Below are positions 1 through 7,429 of a DNA stretch of 64,000 nt, piece after piece. Made by a program: the position numbers and the translations under genes. The stretch is from Pseudonocardia sp. DSM 110487 (GTDB taxonomy: Bacteria > Actinomycetota > Actinomycetes > Mycobacteriales > Pseudonocardiaceae), in contig NZ_CP080521.1 of the NCBI RefSeq assembly GCF_019468565.1, forward strand, positions 2,108,001 through 2,172,000, given 5' to 3'. The notes below the pieces were generated by a model. That model did no database searches. It saw nothing but the letters and a program-made list of their open reading frames with translations, and was not told the origin of the DNA. Position 1 is the first letter of the stretch. Each line of letters starts with the position of its first letter.

Positions 1-590
1 GACTCCGCCGCAGACTGCCGCGCGAGCGGCACGGAGATCGCATACTTGTTGTTCTGCACCAGGAAGACCACGGGCGAGGCGAACACCGCGGCGAAGTTGA
101 GGGCCTCGTGGAAGTCGCCCTCGCTGGTGGCGCCGTCGCCGCAGAGCGCCATGACCACCGTGTCCTCGCCCTTGAGCCGGGCCGCGTGCCCCACGCCGAC
201 GGCGTGCGGGAGCTGGGTGGCCAGCGGCGTGGCCTGCGGGGCCACTCGGGTGGCGAGCGGGTCGTAGCCGCAGTGCCAGTCGCCGCGCAGCATCATGAGC
301 ACGTCGAGCGGGTCCACGCCGCGTGCGGCGATCGCGGCGACGTCGCGGTAGGTGGGGAAGAGCCAGTCGGTGTCCGCCAGCACGGCGGCCGCGGCCACCT
401 GGCAGGCCTCCTGCCCGTGCGAGGACGGGTACACGGCGAGCCTGCCCTGCCGCACGAGCGCCTCCGCCTGCGCATTGAGGCGTCGGGCGAGCACGAGCGC
501 CCGGTACCCGTCGAGCAGCACCTCCGGCTCCGGCAGCCCGTCCCCGACGACCGCGCCCGTCTCGTTGATCAGCCGCATCGGCTCGCTCAT
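1..590 (-). CDS. pdhA: 2-oxoacid (pyruvate/branched-chain) dehydrogenase E1 component alpha subunit, 3' part missing
   Basis: Thiamine-diphosphate E1 alpha subunit of a pyruvate or branched-chain 2-oxoacid dehydrogenase complex. It pairs with an E1 beta subunit to decarboxylate the oxoacid and reductively acylate E2 lipoyl groups in the cytoplasm. The visible 196 residues hold the family's N-terminal part: YPSSHGQEACQ near residue 54, FPTYRD near 78, and the ThDP/Mg motif GDGATSEGDFHEALNFA followed by NNKYAISVP. The ATG at 590 is preceded by a good GGAGG site. The gene runs off the left edge, so the C-terminal half is not seen. The Lrp-type regulator diverging from it resembles bkd loci and favours the branched-chain form; sequence alone does not separate bkdA from pdhA. 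Confidence 0.9.
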   Translation of the reverse strand, partial: MSEPMRLINETGAVVGDGLPEPEVLLDGYRALVLARRLNAQAEALVRQGRLAVYPSSHGQEACQVAAAAVLADTDWLFPTYRDVAAIAARGVDPLDVLMMLRGDWHCGYDPLATRVAPQATPLATQLPHAVGVGHAARLKGEDTVVMALCGDGATSEGDFHEALNFAAVFASPVVFLVQNNKYAISVPLARQSAAE

Positions 591-750
591 CTTGGCCACC
601 TCCGGGGAAGACATTCGGATCAAAGTGTCCGATTCATCGGCTACAGATCACCAGTTGAGAGCTGAAGATCGAGACGAACTGCCGATACTCTCGGCCATCA
701 TGAGCCGATCGACCGGGATCGGCCCTTTCCCGTGGGGAGTGGCGAGACAG
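591..750. promoter_or_regulatory. Divergent promoter region between E1 alpha and the Lrp/AsnC gene
   Basis: A 160-bp gap between divergent genes holds the SD of the E1 alpha gene (GGAGG at about 601-605) and an AT-richer stretch around 612-680 unlike the surrounding coding DNA. A short inverted repeat CGGA-N8-TCCG lies at about 617-632. Lrp/AsnC proteins commonly bind such shared gaps, so this is the likely operator region. The exact site cannot be assigned by eye. Confidence 0.35.
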
Positions 751-1200
751 GTGGCCGTGCAGCTCGACGACATCGACCGCCGCATCATCGACGCGCTCCG
801 CCGCGACGGCAGGCTTTCGGTGCGCGCGCTCGCGGAAGAGGTCCGCGTCTCCCGGGCCAACGCCTACACGCGACTCGAGAGGCTGACCTCCTCCGGTGCG
901 ATCACCGGCTTCACCGCCACGGTCGACCCGGCCGCGATCGGCCTCGGGACCTCCGCCTACGTCACGCTCACCGTGCGGCAGAACTCGTGGCGCGAGCTCA
1001 AGGCGCGCCTGCAGGCCATCCCCGAGGTGCACCACATGGCCCTCGTCGGCGGCGAGTTCGACGTGATCCTGCTCGTGCGGGCCGCCGACAACGCCGCCCT
1101 GCGCGAGGTCGTGCTGAACCAGCTGCAGGCCATCCCCGAGGTGATCGCCACCCGCACGTCGCTCGTGTTCGAGGACGTGGAGAACGTCACCGCTCGTTGA
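751..1200 (+). CDS. Lrp/AsnC family transcriptional regulator
   Basis: Small DNA-binding regulator of the feast/famine family, which responds to amino acids or oxoacids. The N-terminal winged HTH (LDDIDRRIIDALRRDGRLSV, then VSRANAYTRLERL) is followed by an alpha-beta ligand-binding RAM domain with the typical GEFDVILLVRAAD segment. At 149 aa from the GTG at 751 it has standard family length. That start has GGGGAG about 12 nt upstream; an in-frame GTG at 757 and an ATG at 700 are alternatives. It diverges from the E1 alpha gene, so control of the dehydrogenase operon, as BkdR-like Lrp proteins do, is the natural inference. Confidence 0.85.
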   Translation: MAVQLDDIDRRIIDALRRDGRLSVRALAEEVRVSRANAYTRLERLTSSGAITGFTATVDPAAIGLGTSAYVTLTVRQNSWRELKARLQAIPEVHHMALVGGEFDVILLVRAADNAALREVVLNQLQAIPEVIATRTSLVFEDVENVTAR

Positions 1201-1227
1201 ATCACCACCCGCGAATCACCACCTGCG

Positions 1228-1290
1228 TGATCGCCGAATCGGTGCGAAAGCCGACGCCAGGTGTCGCCTTTCGCACCCGATTGGTGATCA
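1228..1290. terminator. Long hairpin between convergent genes (bidirectional terminator candidate)
   Basis: The left arm starting TGATCGCCGAATCGG and the right arm ending CCGATTGGTGATCA pair over roughly 21-23 bp with a few bulges, around an inner TGCGAAAG/CTTTCGCA stem. It lies 28 bp past the Lrp stop and faces the end of the oppositely oriented exporter operon. No clear U-tract is present, as is usual for actinobacterial terminators. Confidence 0.55.
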
Positions 1291-1457
1291 AGGATCAGCC
1301 CTGGGCCGGGACCGGTCTCGTGGGCGCGCCGTCCACGGGGATGGAACACGTCGAGCGACGGGTCCTCGCTGAACTGCCACAGCGCGAACGGGCCCTCGCC
1401 GTCGAATGGAGGTGCTGCTTCCCGAGCCAGCAGCTCGGTCGGGTAGTCCCCTTCCAT
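1291..1457 (-). pseudogene. 5' remnant of a DUF6886-like gene
   Basis: An ATG at 1457 overlaps the permease stop (TGATG) and opens a frame whose start contains FALWQFSEDPSLDVFHPR, resembling the H/QFSEDP..-F-P opening of DUF6886-type proteins. Family resemblance stops after about 50 codons; the frame then enters the hairpin at 1228-1290 and runs antisense into the Lrp gene. I read it as the truncated fourth gene of the exporter operon. The family assignment rests on one short motif and is tentative. Confidence 0.35.
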
Positions 1458-3019
1458 CAGCGCTCGCTCACGTCCCGCCGCGACAGACCGGCGAATCCCG
1501 CCACCGTGAGACCACCCGCCACCAGCGCCAGCACGAGCAACGCCCCGGCGAGACCTTCACCCACCGCGAGCGGGCCGAGCGTCCGCACGAAGGGGGAGAG
1601 CCCCATGACGGTCTCGTCGACGAGGCGGAACTCGCCGAGCAGGTCGATCAGCACGGTGAGTCCGAGCAGTGTCCACGTCACCGGTACCGCCACCCGTGGC
1701 GCCCATCCGAACAGGGCGACCGCCAGGCCGGCGAACACGAGGCAGGCCGGCGCGTAGGCCAGGGTCGTACCGACGAGGCCGAGCGAGGTGCCGTAGCCGA
1801 TGCCGGCGGCGAGCCCGAGCACGGCGAGGCCGGCGACGACGCTCGTGGCGGCGATCAACGTGTGCCCTGCGGCCCACCGCGCGCGGGTCACCGGGGCCGC
1901 GAGCAGCGCGTCCGCCAGGCCGCCGGTCTCCTGCTGGCGCATCTGCAGCGCCGTCACGAGCCCGGCTGCCGTGACCACCTGCGCGAGCACGTAGAGGACG
2001 AAGCGGAAGAACACGTCGGCCGGGTCGCCGCCGCCGAGGGTGCCGGTGAGCTCGCGGAACGCCGGGGTGTCGAGCTGGGTGCCGACCGAGCTCATCGCCG
2101 CGCCGAGCAGCAGCCCGAGCGCGCCGGCCCCGGCCGTCCAGCCGAGAACGGCGGGGCGGTGCAGGCGCCAGGCCAGTGCGAGCGGGCTGCGCAGGCGCGG
2201 GTCGGCGGTCGCGGGGCCCGGTCGCGCCGGGACCAGGCCGGAGCCGACGTCGCGGCGCGCCGACAGGACGAACGCCACCGCGACGAGGGCCCCGATCGCC
2301 GCCACGAAGAGCAGCAGGACCGCCCACCGGTCTCCCGCGAACGCCTGCACCCGCCGGACCCAGCCGAACGGGGAGAGCCACACCAGCCATGAACGGCTGA
2401 CGTCGCCGGTCGCGGCCACGGCGAAGAACGCCGCGAGGACGGCGACGGCGAGCGTCACGGCCGTGCGCGAGGCCTCGGCGACCTGCGCGGCGACCGCTCC
2501 GACGGCGGCGAAGAACATCCCGCCCGCTGCCATCGTCGCCCCGAGCGCGAAGCTACCGGCCGGCGGCAGGCCGCTCGCGATCAGTGCGGCGCCTGCCAGC
2601 ACGGCGATCGCCACGTTCGCGCCGGCCACCACCGCGAGCGCGGCGGTGAGCGGCGCGTGCCGGCCGAGTACCCCGGAGCCCATCAGCTCGCGCCGTCCCA
2701 TCTGCTCCTCGGTACGGGTGTGCCGCACGACGAGGAGCGCGCTCACGATGCCGCCGATCAGCGTCATCGACGACACCAGCGTCCACGCGGTGAGCCCGCC
2801 GACGGTGGCCGCGAAGACCGGGCCCCTCGTGGCGAGCTCCGCGGGGTTGACGGCGGCGTGCTCGGCAAACGCGATCCGGTCGGCCTCGGTCGGGTAGCCC
2901 CGCTCGGTGGCAGCGACGACCCCGGCCGGCAGTGCCGACAGCACCAGCACCCAGACGGCGAGCGGGGCCCGGTCGCGCCGCAGGATCAGCCGGACGATCT
3001 GCTCGAATCCCGTGATCAT
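1457..3019 (-). CDS. ABC-2 exporter permease (polyketide-antibiotic exporter type)
   Basis: Integral membrane subunit of an ABC exporter, 520 aa. It is rich in hydrophobic segments (about twelve) arranged as two similar halves, which fits the TnrB3-like family that couples to a separate DrrA-type ATPase. The second half opens near SPLALAWRLHRPAVLGWTAG, repeating the first-half RRDRAPLAVWVLVLSALPAG. Its ATG overlaps the ATPase stop codon (ATGA, 3016-3019), so the two are translationally coupled. With the TetR gene upstream it forms a drug- or metabolite-efflux operon. The substrate is unknown. Confidence 0.85.
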   Translation of the reverse strand: MITGFEQIVRLILRRDRAPLAVWVLVLSALPAGVVAATERGYPTEADRIAFAEHAAVNPAELATRGPVFAATVGGLTAWTLVSSMTLIGGIVSALLVVRHTRTEEQMGRRELMGSGVLGRHAPLTAALAVVAGANVAIAVLAGAALIASGLPPAGSFALGATMAAGGMFFAAVGAVAAQVAEASRTAVTLAVAVLAAFFAVAATGDVSRSWLVWLSPFGWVRRVQAFAGDRWAVLLLFVAAIGALVAVAFVLSARRDVGSGLVPARPGPATADPRLRSPLALAWRLHRPAVLGWTAGAGALGLLLGAAMSSVGTQLDTPAFRELTGTLGGGDPADVFFRFVLYVLAQVVTAAGLVTALQMRQQETGGLADALLAAPVTRARWAAGHTLIAATSVVAGLAVLGLAAGIGYGTSLGLVGTTLAYAPACLVFAGLAVALFGWAPRVAVPVTWTLLGLTVLIDLLGEFRLVDETVMGLSPFVRTLGPLAVGEGLAGALLVLALVAGGLTVAGFAGLSRRDVSER

Positions 3020-3921
3020 CGGGCCGATCCCACCGGAACGTCCTGGCGGTAGTGGGAGAGGAACAGCTCCTCGAGCGACGGCGGGCGGCTGGTGAGGCTG
3101 CGGACGCCGACGGCAGTGAGCGCGCGGAGCAGGCCGTCGAGGTGCTCGGGGTCGACGCGGCACGTAACCGCCTTGCCGTCGACGTCGAGGTCGTGGATGC
3201 CCGGCAGCCGGTCGAGGCCGAGCGGCTGCCCGGCGAGCTCGGCGGTGACCACCGTGCGCCGCTCCCGGCGCAGCTCGGAGAGGTGGGCCGCGCGCACGGT
3301 CCGGCCGCGCCGGATGATGCTGACGCGGTCGCACAGCGCCTCGACCTCGGACAGGATGTGGCTCGACAGCAGCACCGTCCGCCCACGCCGGTGCCCTTCG
3401 GCCACGCACGCCGCGAACACCGACTCCATGAGCGGGTCGAGCCCTGACGTCGGCTCGTCGAGCACGAGCAGCTCCGCGCTCGACGCGAACGCCGCCACCA
3501 GCGCGACCTTCTGGCGGTTCCCCTTCGAGTACGTGCGGCAGCGTCGGGTCGGGTCGAGCTCGAAACGCTCCAGCAGCTCGTCGCGCCGCCGGGCGTCGGT
3601 GCCGCCGCGCAACCTGCCGAGCAGGTCGATCACCTCGCCGCCGGTGAGCGTCGGCCACAACGTGACGTCGCCCGGCACGTAGGCGAGCCGCCGATGCAGT
3701 TCGGTCGCGTCGGCCCACGGGTCGCCGTCCAGCAGCGCGACCTCGCCCGCGGTGGCCCGCATCAGGCCGAGCAGGATGCGGATCGTCGTGGTCTTGCCCG
3801 CGCCGTTGGGGCCGAGGAAGCCGTGCACCTCGCCCGCGTGCACCTCGAGGTCCAGGCCGTCGAGCGCTCTGGTCGACCCGAAGGTCTTGACCAGTCCTCT
3901 GGCGAGGATCGCCGTGGTCAT
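3016..3921 (-). CDS. ABC exporter ATP-binding protein (DrrA type)
   Basis: Cytoplasmic ATPase of 301 aa powering the permease encoded next. Walker A GPNGAGKTTT is near residue 38, Walker B LLVLDEPTSGLDP near 155, and the H-loop is SSHIL. The signature reads YSKGNRQKV rather than LSGGQ, a variant usual in this antibiotic-exporter subfamily. The C-terminal extension with SLEELFLSHY matches DrrA-like proteins. Its start overlaps the TetR stop by 4 bp (3918-3921) and its stop overlaps the permease start by 4 bp. Confidence 0.92.
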   Translation of the reverse strand: MTTAILARGLVKTFGSTRALDGLDLEVHAGEVHGFLGPNGAGKTTTIRILLGLMRATAGEVALLDGDPWADATELHRRLAYVPGDVTLWPTLTGGEVIDLLGRLRGGTDARRRDELLERFELDPTRRCRTYSKGNRQKVALVAAFASSAELLVLDEPTSGLDPLMESVFAACVAEGHRRGRTVLLSSHILSEVEALCDRVSIIRRGRTVRAAHLSELRRERRTVVTAELAGQPLGLDRLPGIHDLDVDGKAVTCRVDPEHLDGLLRALTAVGVRSLTSRPPSLEELFLSHYRQDVPVGSAR

Positions 3922-4559
3922 CGTGCTTCTCCCTGCTCCTGCTCGTATTTGTCGAGCCCGTCCCGGATCCGATCGGCGCCGCCGGGGATGATCTGAGGGG
4001 CGATGAGGTCGAGCGTCGCCCGGCCGGCCCGCGCGCCGCCCGTGCGGCTGAACAGCTCCACGCCCAACCCGCGGCTGACGTGCTCGTGAAGCACGGTGAG
4101 GCCCAACCGCATCGCCGCGAGGACCACCGCTCTGGTGTGCGCGTCGGTCTCCGCGGGGACGTCGACGAGGTACTGCTCCGTGATCGCCACGAGCTCGTCG
4201 AAGACCGTGGCCGCCGCGGGCGAACCGTCGACGAGGGCGCGGGCCAGGTAGCGCAGGATCGGCGGTGCCGATCCGTGGGTGGCGGCGATGAACGCGGGAT
4301 CGCCGATCCGGTCGCGCGCGATCCCCTCCTCGACCCCGGCGCGCATGTAGTCGAGGACGTGCGCGTCGCACGCCGCCCGCAGCCCGTCCTTGGTGCCGAA
4401 GTGGTGTTGGACGAGCGCGGGCGACACGCCGGCCCGCTCGGCGATGCCGCGGATCGTGGCGCCCGCGATCCCGCGCGCGCTGAACTCGGCGAGCGCCGCG
4501 TCCCGGATCCGGGCGCGGGCCGTGAGGTCGGATGGTGGAACGGTCACGGCGGTGACCAT
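3918..4559 (-). CDS. TetR family regulator of the ABC exporter operon
   Basis: Repressor of 213 aa. The N-terminal HTH (ARIRDAALAEFSARG, then TIRGIAERAGVSPALVQHHFGTKDGL) is classic TetR_N, followed by a helical ligand-binding domain. It is the first gene of the exporter operon, coupled by a 4-bp overlap, and diverges from an oxidoreductase gene. A palindrome lies immediately upstream of its start (4564-4590), so autorepression with effector-induced efflux is the likely scheme. The ATG at 4559 was chosen because the HTH starts about 12 residues later; longer in-frame extensions would cross the operator. Confidence 0.9.
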   Translation of the reverse strand: MVTAVTVPPSDLTARARIRDAALAEFSARGIAGATIRGIAERAGVSPALVQHHFGTKDGLRAACDAHVLDYMRAGVEEGIARDRIGDPAFIAATHGSAPPILRYLARALVDGSPAAATVFDELVAITEQYLVDVPAETDAHTRAVVLAAMRLGLTVLHEHVSRGLGVELFSRTGGARAGRATLDLIAPQIIPGGADRIRDGLDKYEQEQGEAR

Positions 4560-4563
4560 ACGC

Positions 4564-4590
4564 TTGTACAGGCTGCCGTACAAATGTACA
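4564..4590. promoter_or_regulatory. Palindromic operator for the TetR regulator
   Basis: TTGTACAGGCTGCCGTACAA (4564-4583) has 6-bp inverted arms TTGTAC/GTACAA. A further TGTACA follows at 4585-4590, giving three TGTAC half-sites in 27 bp. It sits between the divergent tetR and imine-reductase genes and only 5 bp from the tetR start. Confidence 0.6.
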
Positions 4591-4641
4591 GCGTGCGTGG
4601 ATCGTGAGAGATCCGTGCGCGGCGGCGCCGAGGCTGGTCCC

Positions 4642-5532
4642 ATGACCACGAATGAGAAGCCGGTGACCGTGATCGGCCTCGGGCCGATGGGCCAGGCGAT
4701 GGTGCGCAAGTTCCTCGCTGCCGGGCACCCCACGACCGTCTGGAACCGCACCCCGAGCCGGGCGGACGCGCTCGTCGAGGAGGGGGCCGTGCGCGTCGCG
4801 TCGCCTGCCGATGCGGTGGCCGCCAGCGAACTGATCGTCCTGTCGCTCACCGACTACCAGGCGATGTACGACATCCTCGGCCAGGCCGAAGCCGCGCTGG
4901 CCGGCCGGGTCGTCGCCAACATCAGCTCGGACAGCCCGCAGAAGACCCGGGAGGCCGCCGACTGGCTGGCCGAACGGGGCGCGCAGCTGCTCGCGGGTGG
5001 GATCATGGTGCCCGCGCCGATGGTGGGGGAGGAGGGCGCGTACGTCTTCTACAGCGGGCCTCGCGAGGTGTTCGACGCCCACGAATCCACGCTGCGGGTG
5101 ATCGGACGCCCGGACTACCGGGGCGAGGACCCAGCGCTCGCGCAGCTGTTCTACCAGGCTTTGCTGGCCGTGTTCCTCTCTACGCTGGCCGCCGAGCTGC
5201 AGGCGGCCGCGCTGGTCGGGTCGGCAGGGGTCAGCGCGAAGGAGCTCATGCCCTACGTGCGGGACAACATCGGTCTGGCGGCCATGTACGTCGAGGAGAC
5301 CGGCAGGCACGTCGATGAGCGCTCCTACCCGGGTGACCTCAGCACGGTCACGATGATGGGCGCCACGGCGGACCACATCGTCGCCGCCAGCAGGGCCGCG
5401 GGCCTCGACACCGTGCTGCCTGAGGCGATCAAGTCGCTCTACGACCGCGCCATCGCCGCCGGCCACGGCAGCGACAACTGGACCAGCCTGTACGAGGTGA
5501 TCACGCGCCCCAGTTCCCAGCGCGAGGACTGA
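4642..5532 (+). CDS. Imine-reductase-like NAD(P)-dependent oxidoreductase (6PGDH/beta-hydroxyacid dehydrogenase superfamily)
   Basis: Cytoplasmic NAD(P)H oxidoreductase of 296 aa. The N-terminal Rossmann domain has G12-L-G14-P-M-G17 and WNRTPSR, which favours NADPH. The helical C-terminal domain would form the dimer. The motif GGIMVPAPMVGEEGAYVFYSG is characteristic of imine reductases. The catalytic Lys of classical hydroxyacid dehydrogenases is absent; the equivalent helix reads LAQLFYQALL, putting Tyr171 where imine reductases carry Asp or Tyr. It diverges from tetR across a shared operator, so it may be co-regulated with the exporter. Substrate unknown: a cyclic imine or a ketone are both possible. 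Confidence 0.8.
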   Translation: MTTNEKPVTVIGLGPMGQAMVRKFLAAGHPTTVWNRTPSRADALVEEGAVRVASPADAVAASELIVLSLTDYQAMYDILGQAEAALAGRVVANISSDSPQKTREAADWLAERGAQLLAGGIMVPAPMVGEEGAYVFYSGPREVFDAHESTLRVIGRPDYRGEDPALAQLFYQALLAVFLSTLAAELQAAALVGSAGVSAKELMPYVRDNIGLAAMYVEETGRHVDERSYPGDLSTVTMMGATADHIVAASRAAGLDTVLPEAIKSLYDRAIAAGHGSDNWTSLYEVITRPSSQRED

Positions 5533-5570
5533 CGCGTTCCGCGTGCGCGCCCGCCGCTACAGTCCGTGAC

Positions 5571-6386
5571 GTGATCGACTCGGCAGCGCGTAGGGCGCGC
5601 ACGATCGTGGAGCACCGCGCCTTCCAGCCGACGGTGATCGCCGTCATCCTCGTCAACGCCGTGACGCTCGGGCTGGAGACCTCCCCGGCGGTGGTGAACT
5701 CCGCCGGCGGGCTGCTGCACGCCGTCGACCGGGCGGCGCTGGTGATCTTCGTCGCGGACATCGCGCTGCGGCTGGTGGCCTACGGGCGCCGGTTCTGGGG
5801 CGACCCGTGGAACATCTTCGACTTCCTGATCGTGGCGATCGCGCTGGTGCCGGCGTCCGGACCGTTCTCGGTGCTGCGGGCCCTGCGCGTGCTCCGGGTG
5901 CTCCGCCTGATCTCCATGGTGCCGAGCATGCGCAGGGTGGTCGGCGGGCTGCTGGCCGCACTCCCGGGCATGGCGTCGATCGCGGCACTGCTCGCGCTCA
6001 TCCTCTACGTGGCCGCCGTGCTGGGCACGAACCTGTTCGGCGCCGTCGCCCCGGAGTGGTTCGGCGACCTCGGCACGACCCTCTTCACCCTGTTCCAGAC
6101 GATGACGGGCGAGGGCTGGGGCGAGATCGCGCGGGAGGTCATGGCGGCGATGCCGCTGGCATGGATCTACTTCGTCGCCTACATCCTGGTCAGCTCGTTC
6201 ATGGTGCTGAACCTGTTCATCGCGGTCGTCGTCAGCGCGATGGAGGGCCAGGTGATGGCGGAGATGCGCGCCGAGGAGGAAGAGCACGCCGCCGAGGAGC
6301 AGGTCGTGAACCGGATGATCCTGGAGGAGATCAGAGAGCTGCGTGCCGAGCTGGCGCAGCTGCGGCTGGAGCGGGCGGAGTCCTGA
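5571..6386 (+). CDS. Single-domain voltage-gated cation channel (BacNav/NaChBac superfamily)
   Basis: Six-transmembrane tetrameric channel subunit of 271 aa, the usual length for NaChBac homologues. S1-S3 lie at about 20-95. S4 has arginines every third position (R103, R106, R109, R112 in VLRALRVLRVLRL). S5 is at about 133-155, a pore loop with filter T179-G-E181-G-W183-G-E follows, then S6 at about 196-224. An acidic, coiled-coil C terminus (EEEEHAAEE to LRAELAQLRLE) would hold the tetramer. The filter differs from the canonical TLESWS/A of sodium channels by having Gly after the key Glu. The start is the GTG at 5571; no clear SD is visible. It stands alone. Confidence 0.88.
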   Translation: MIDSAARRARTIVEHRAFQPTVIAVILVNAVTLGLETSPAVVNSAGGLLHAVDRAALVIFVADIALRLVAYGRRFWGDPWNIFDFLIVAIALVPASGPFSVLRALRVLRVLRLISMVPSMRRVVGGLLAALPGMASIAALLALILYVAAVLGTNLFGAVAPEWFGDLGTTLFTLFQTMTGEGWGEIAREVMAAMPLAWIYFVAYILVSSFMVLNLFIAVVVSAMEGQVMAEMRAEEEEHAAEEQVVNRMILEEIRELRAELAQLRLERAES

Positions 6387-6797
6387 GCATCAGGGTCGCC
6401 TAGTGCTACAGCTCGACTTCGTGATCTTGCTGGTCGAGGCGGGGAACGTGGACTGCCACCGCGCGACGGGTGTTTCGGTGTTGTTGGCGGGTCCCGTTCG
6501 GTGGTGGCCGCGGCCCATGATCCGAAGTATCGGTTGCTCATGGTTGTGCCGGCAGCAGCCAGTCGTGTGGCACCCGAACTGCGGGATCTGGCACGGCCAT
6601 AGTCGCCTGGCAAGCACGGACTGTTACGAGGCGTATGCGCTACGTTCACTCGCATCCCCGAGGAGCGCATGGGTGCCGATCTGAGCAATCGTCGCTGCCA
6701 CGATCAGTGGCCTGACACCTGATGCGCTTCGCGACATCGGCAGTCGTTACGGCTTGGAGGCGTTGGGGCCCGCTGGCGGACTGATGACGGGCCGGTT
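6387..6797. other. Gene-poor stretch with atypical base composition; possible mobile-element scar
   Basis: About 410 bp without a convincing gene. From about 6400 to 6700 the DNA is visibly less GC-rich than its surroundings, with no actinobacterial third-position GC bias in any frame. The last 115 bp (6685-6801, + strand) form an unstarted frame ending LTPDALRDIGSRYGLEALG...MTGRF and a TAG, which reads like the 3' end of a lost gene. The sequence beginning TAGTGCTACAGCTCGACTTC at 6400 could be the end of an old insertion sequence. I cannot prove either reading. Confidence 0.3.
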
Positions 6798-7340
6798 CTA
6801 GCCGAAGGGGCGGACCGGGTCGCTGCCGTCCCAGCCGACAGACGCCCGGTGGAAGCTGCCGAACAGCTCCTCGAACGCGGGGGTCGCCGCGCACAGTTCG
6901 AGGAACCCGGGCTGGTCGGGTCCGCCGTCCATGTAGGCGACGTGCCCGCCGGTGGGGACGCTCGCCTTGAACGCCAGTACGTAACCCTTCGACTCCAGCT
7001 CGGCGATGCCGGCCTCGACGTCGTCGCTGGCCACGCCGAAGTGGTGGAAGCCGTAGCCCCTCGCCTCGATCGTCTCCTTGTAGACCGAGGGCTCGTCGTC
7101 ATTCGGCTGGATCAGCTCGATCTGCATGTGGCCGGCGAATGCCATCGCCAGGTCCACAGTGGCCGTGTACTTCTCGCCGCGGTGGACGGCGTCGTCCCCG
7201 CCGTCGAACCCGTCGAGGCGGAACCACGGGCCCACCCCGAGGTCATGCACCCAGTAGTCGATGGCCGCGCCCAGGTCCTCGACGATGTACGCCATCTGGA
7301 AGATGCCGCCGCGGGGCTGGCCGAACACGAGCTCCGTCAC
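6798..7340 (-). CDS. VOC (glyoxalase/bleomycin-resistance) superfamily protein
   Basis: About 180 aa with two beta-alpha-beta-beta-beta modules of the vicinal oxygen chelate fold: GGIFQMAYIVEDLGAAIDYWVHDLGVGPW opens the first and GYGFHHFGVASDDVEAGIAELESKGY the second. The metal-ligand pattern (Q/H at the first strand, HHFG at the second, E in GFLELCA near the end) resembles methylmalonyl-CoA-epimerase- or dioxygenase-like members. The preferred start is the GTG at 7340, just before the fold begins; a GTG at 7388 would add 16 residues. Precise substrate unknown. Confidence 0.75.
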   Translation of the reverse strand: MTELVFGQPRGGIFQMAYIVEDLGAAIDYWVHDLGVGPWFRLDGFDGGDDAVHRGEKYTATVDLAMAFAGHMQIELIQPNDDEPSVYKETIEARGYGFHHFGVASDDVEAGIAELESKGYVLAFKASVPTGGHVAYMDGGPDQPGFLELCAATPAFEELFGSFHRASVGWDGSDPVRPFG

Positions 7341-7391
7341 GCCTGCAGCATCACACCGGCCGATCCGGCCCGGATAGCGGTCGTGCACTCA

Positions 7392-7408
7392 CGCACGGGA
7401 GCCGTGCG
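7392..7408 (-). terminator. Hairpin downstream of the DUF574 methyltransferase gene
   Basis: CGCACGG-GAG-CCGTGCG forms a perfect 7-bp stem with a 3-nt loop, 22 bp past the methyltransferase stop and ahead of the next gene on the same strand. No U-tract. A terminator role is inferred from position. Confidence 0.35.
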
Positions 7409-7429
7409 CTGCGCGTCGGGATCGGCCAC

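Noticed and set aside
3016..5466. Very long minus-strand frame running from the ABC ATPase through tetR and the imine-reductase gene
   Set aside because: Only the part 3016-3921 has family motifs and an SD-compatible start. The rest is the GC-driven antisense shadow of genes on both strands.
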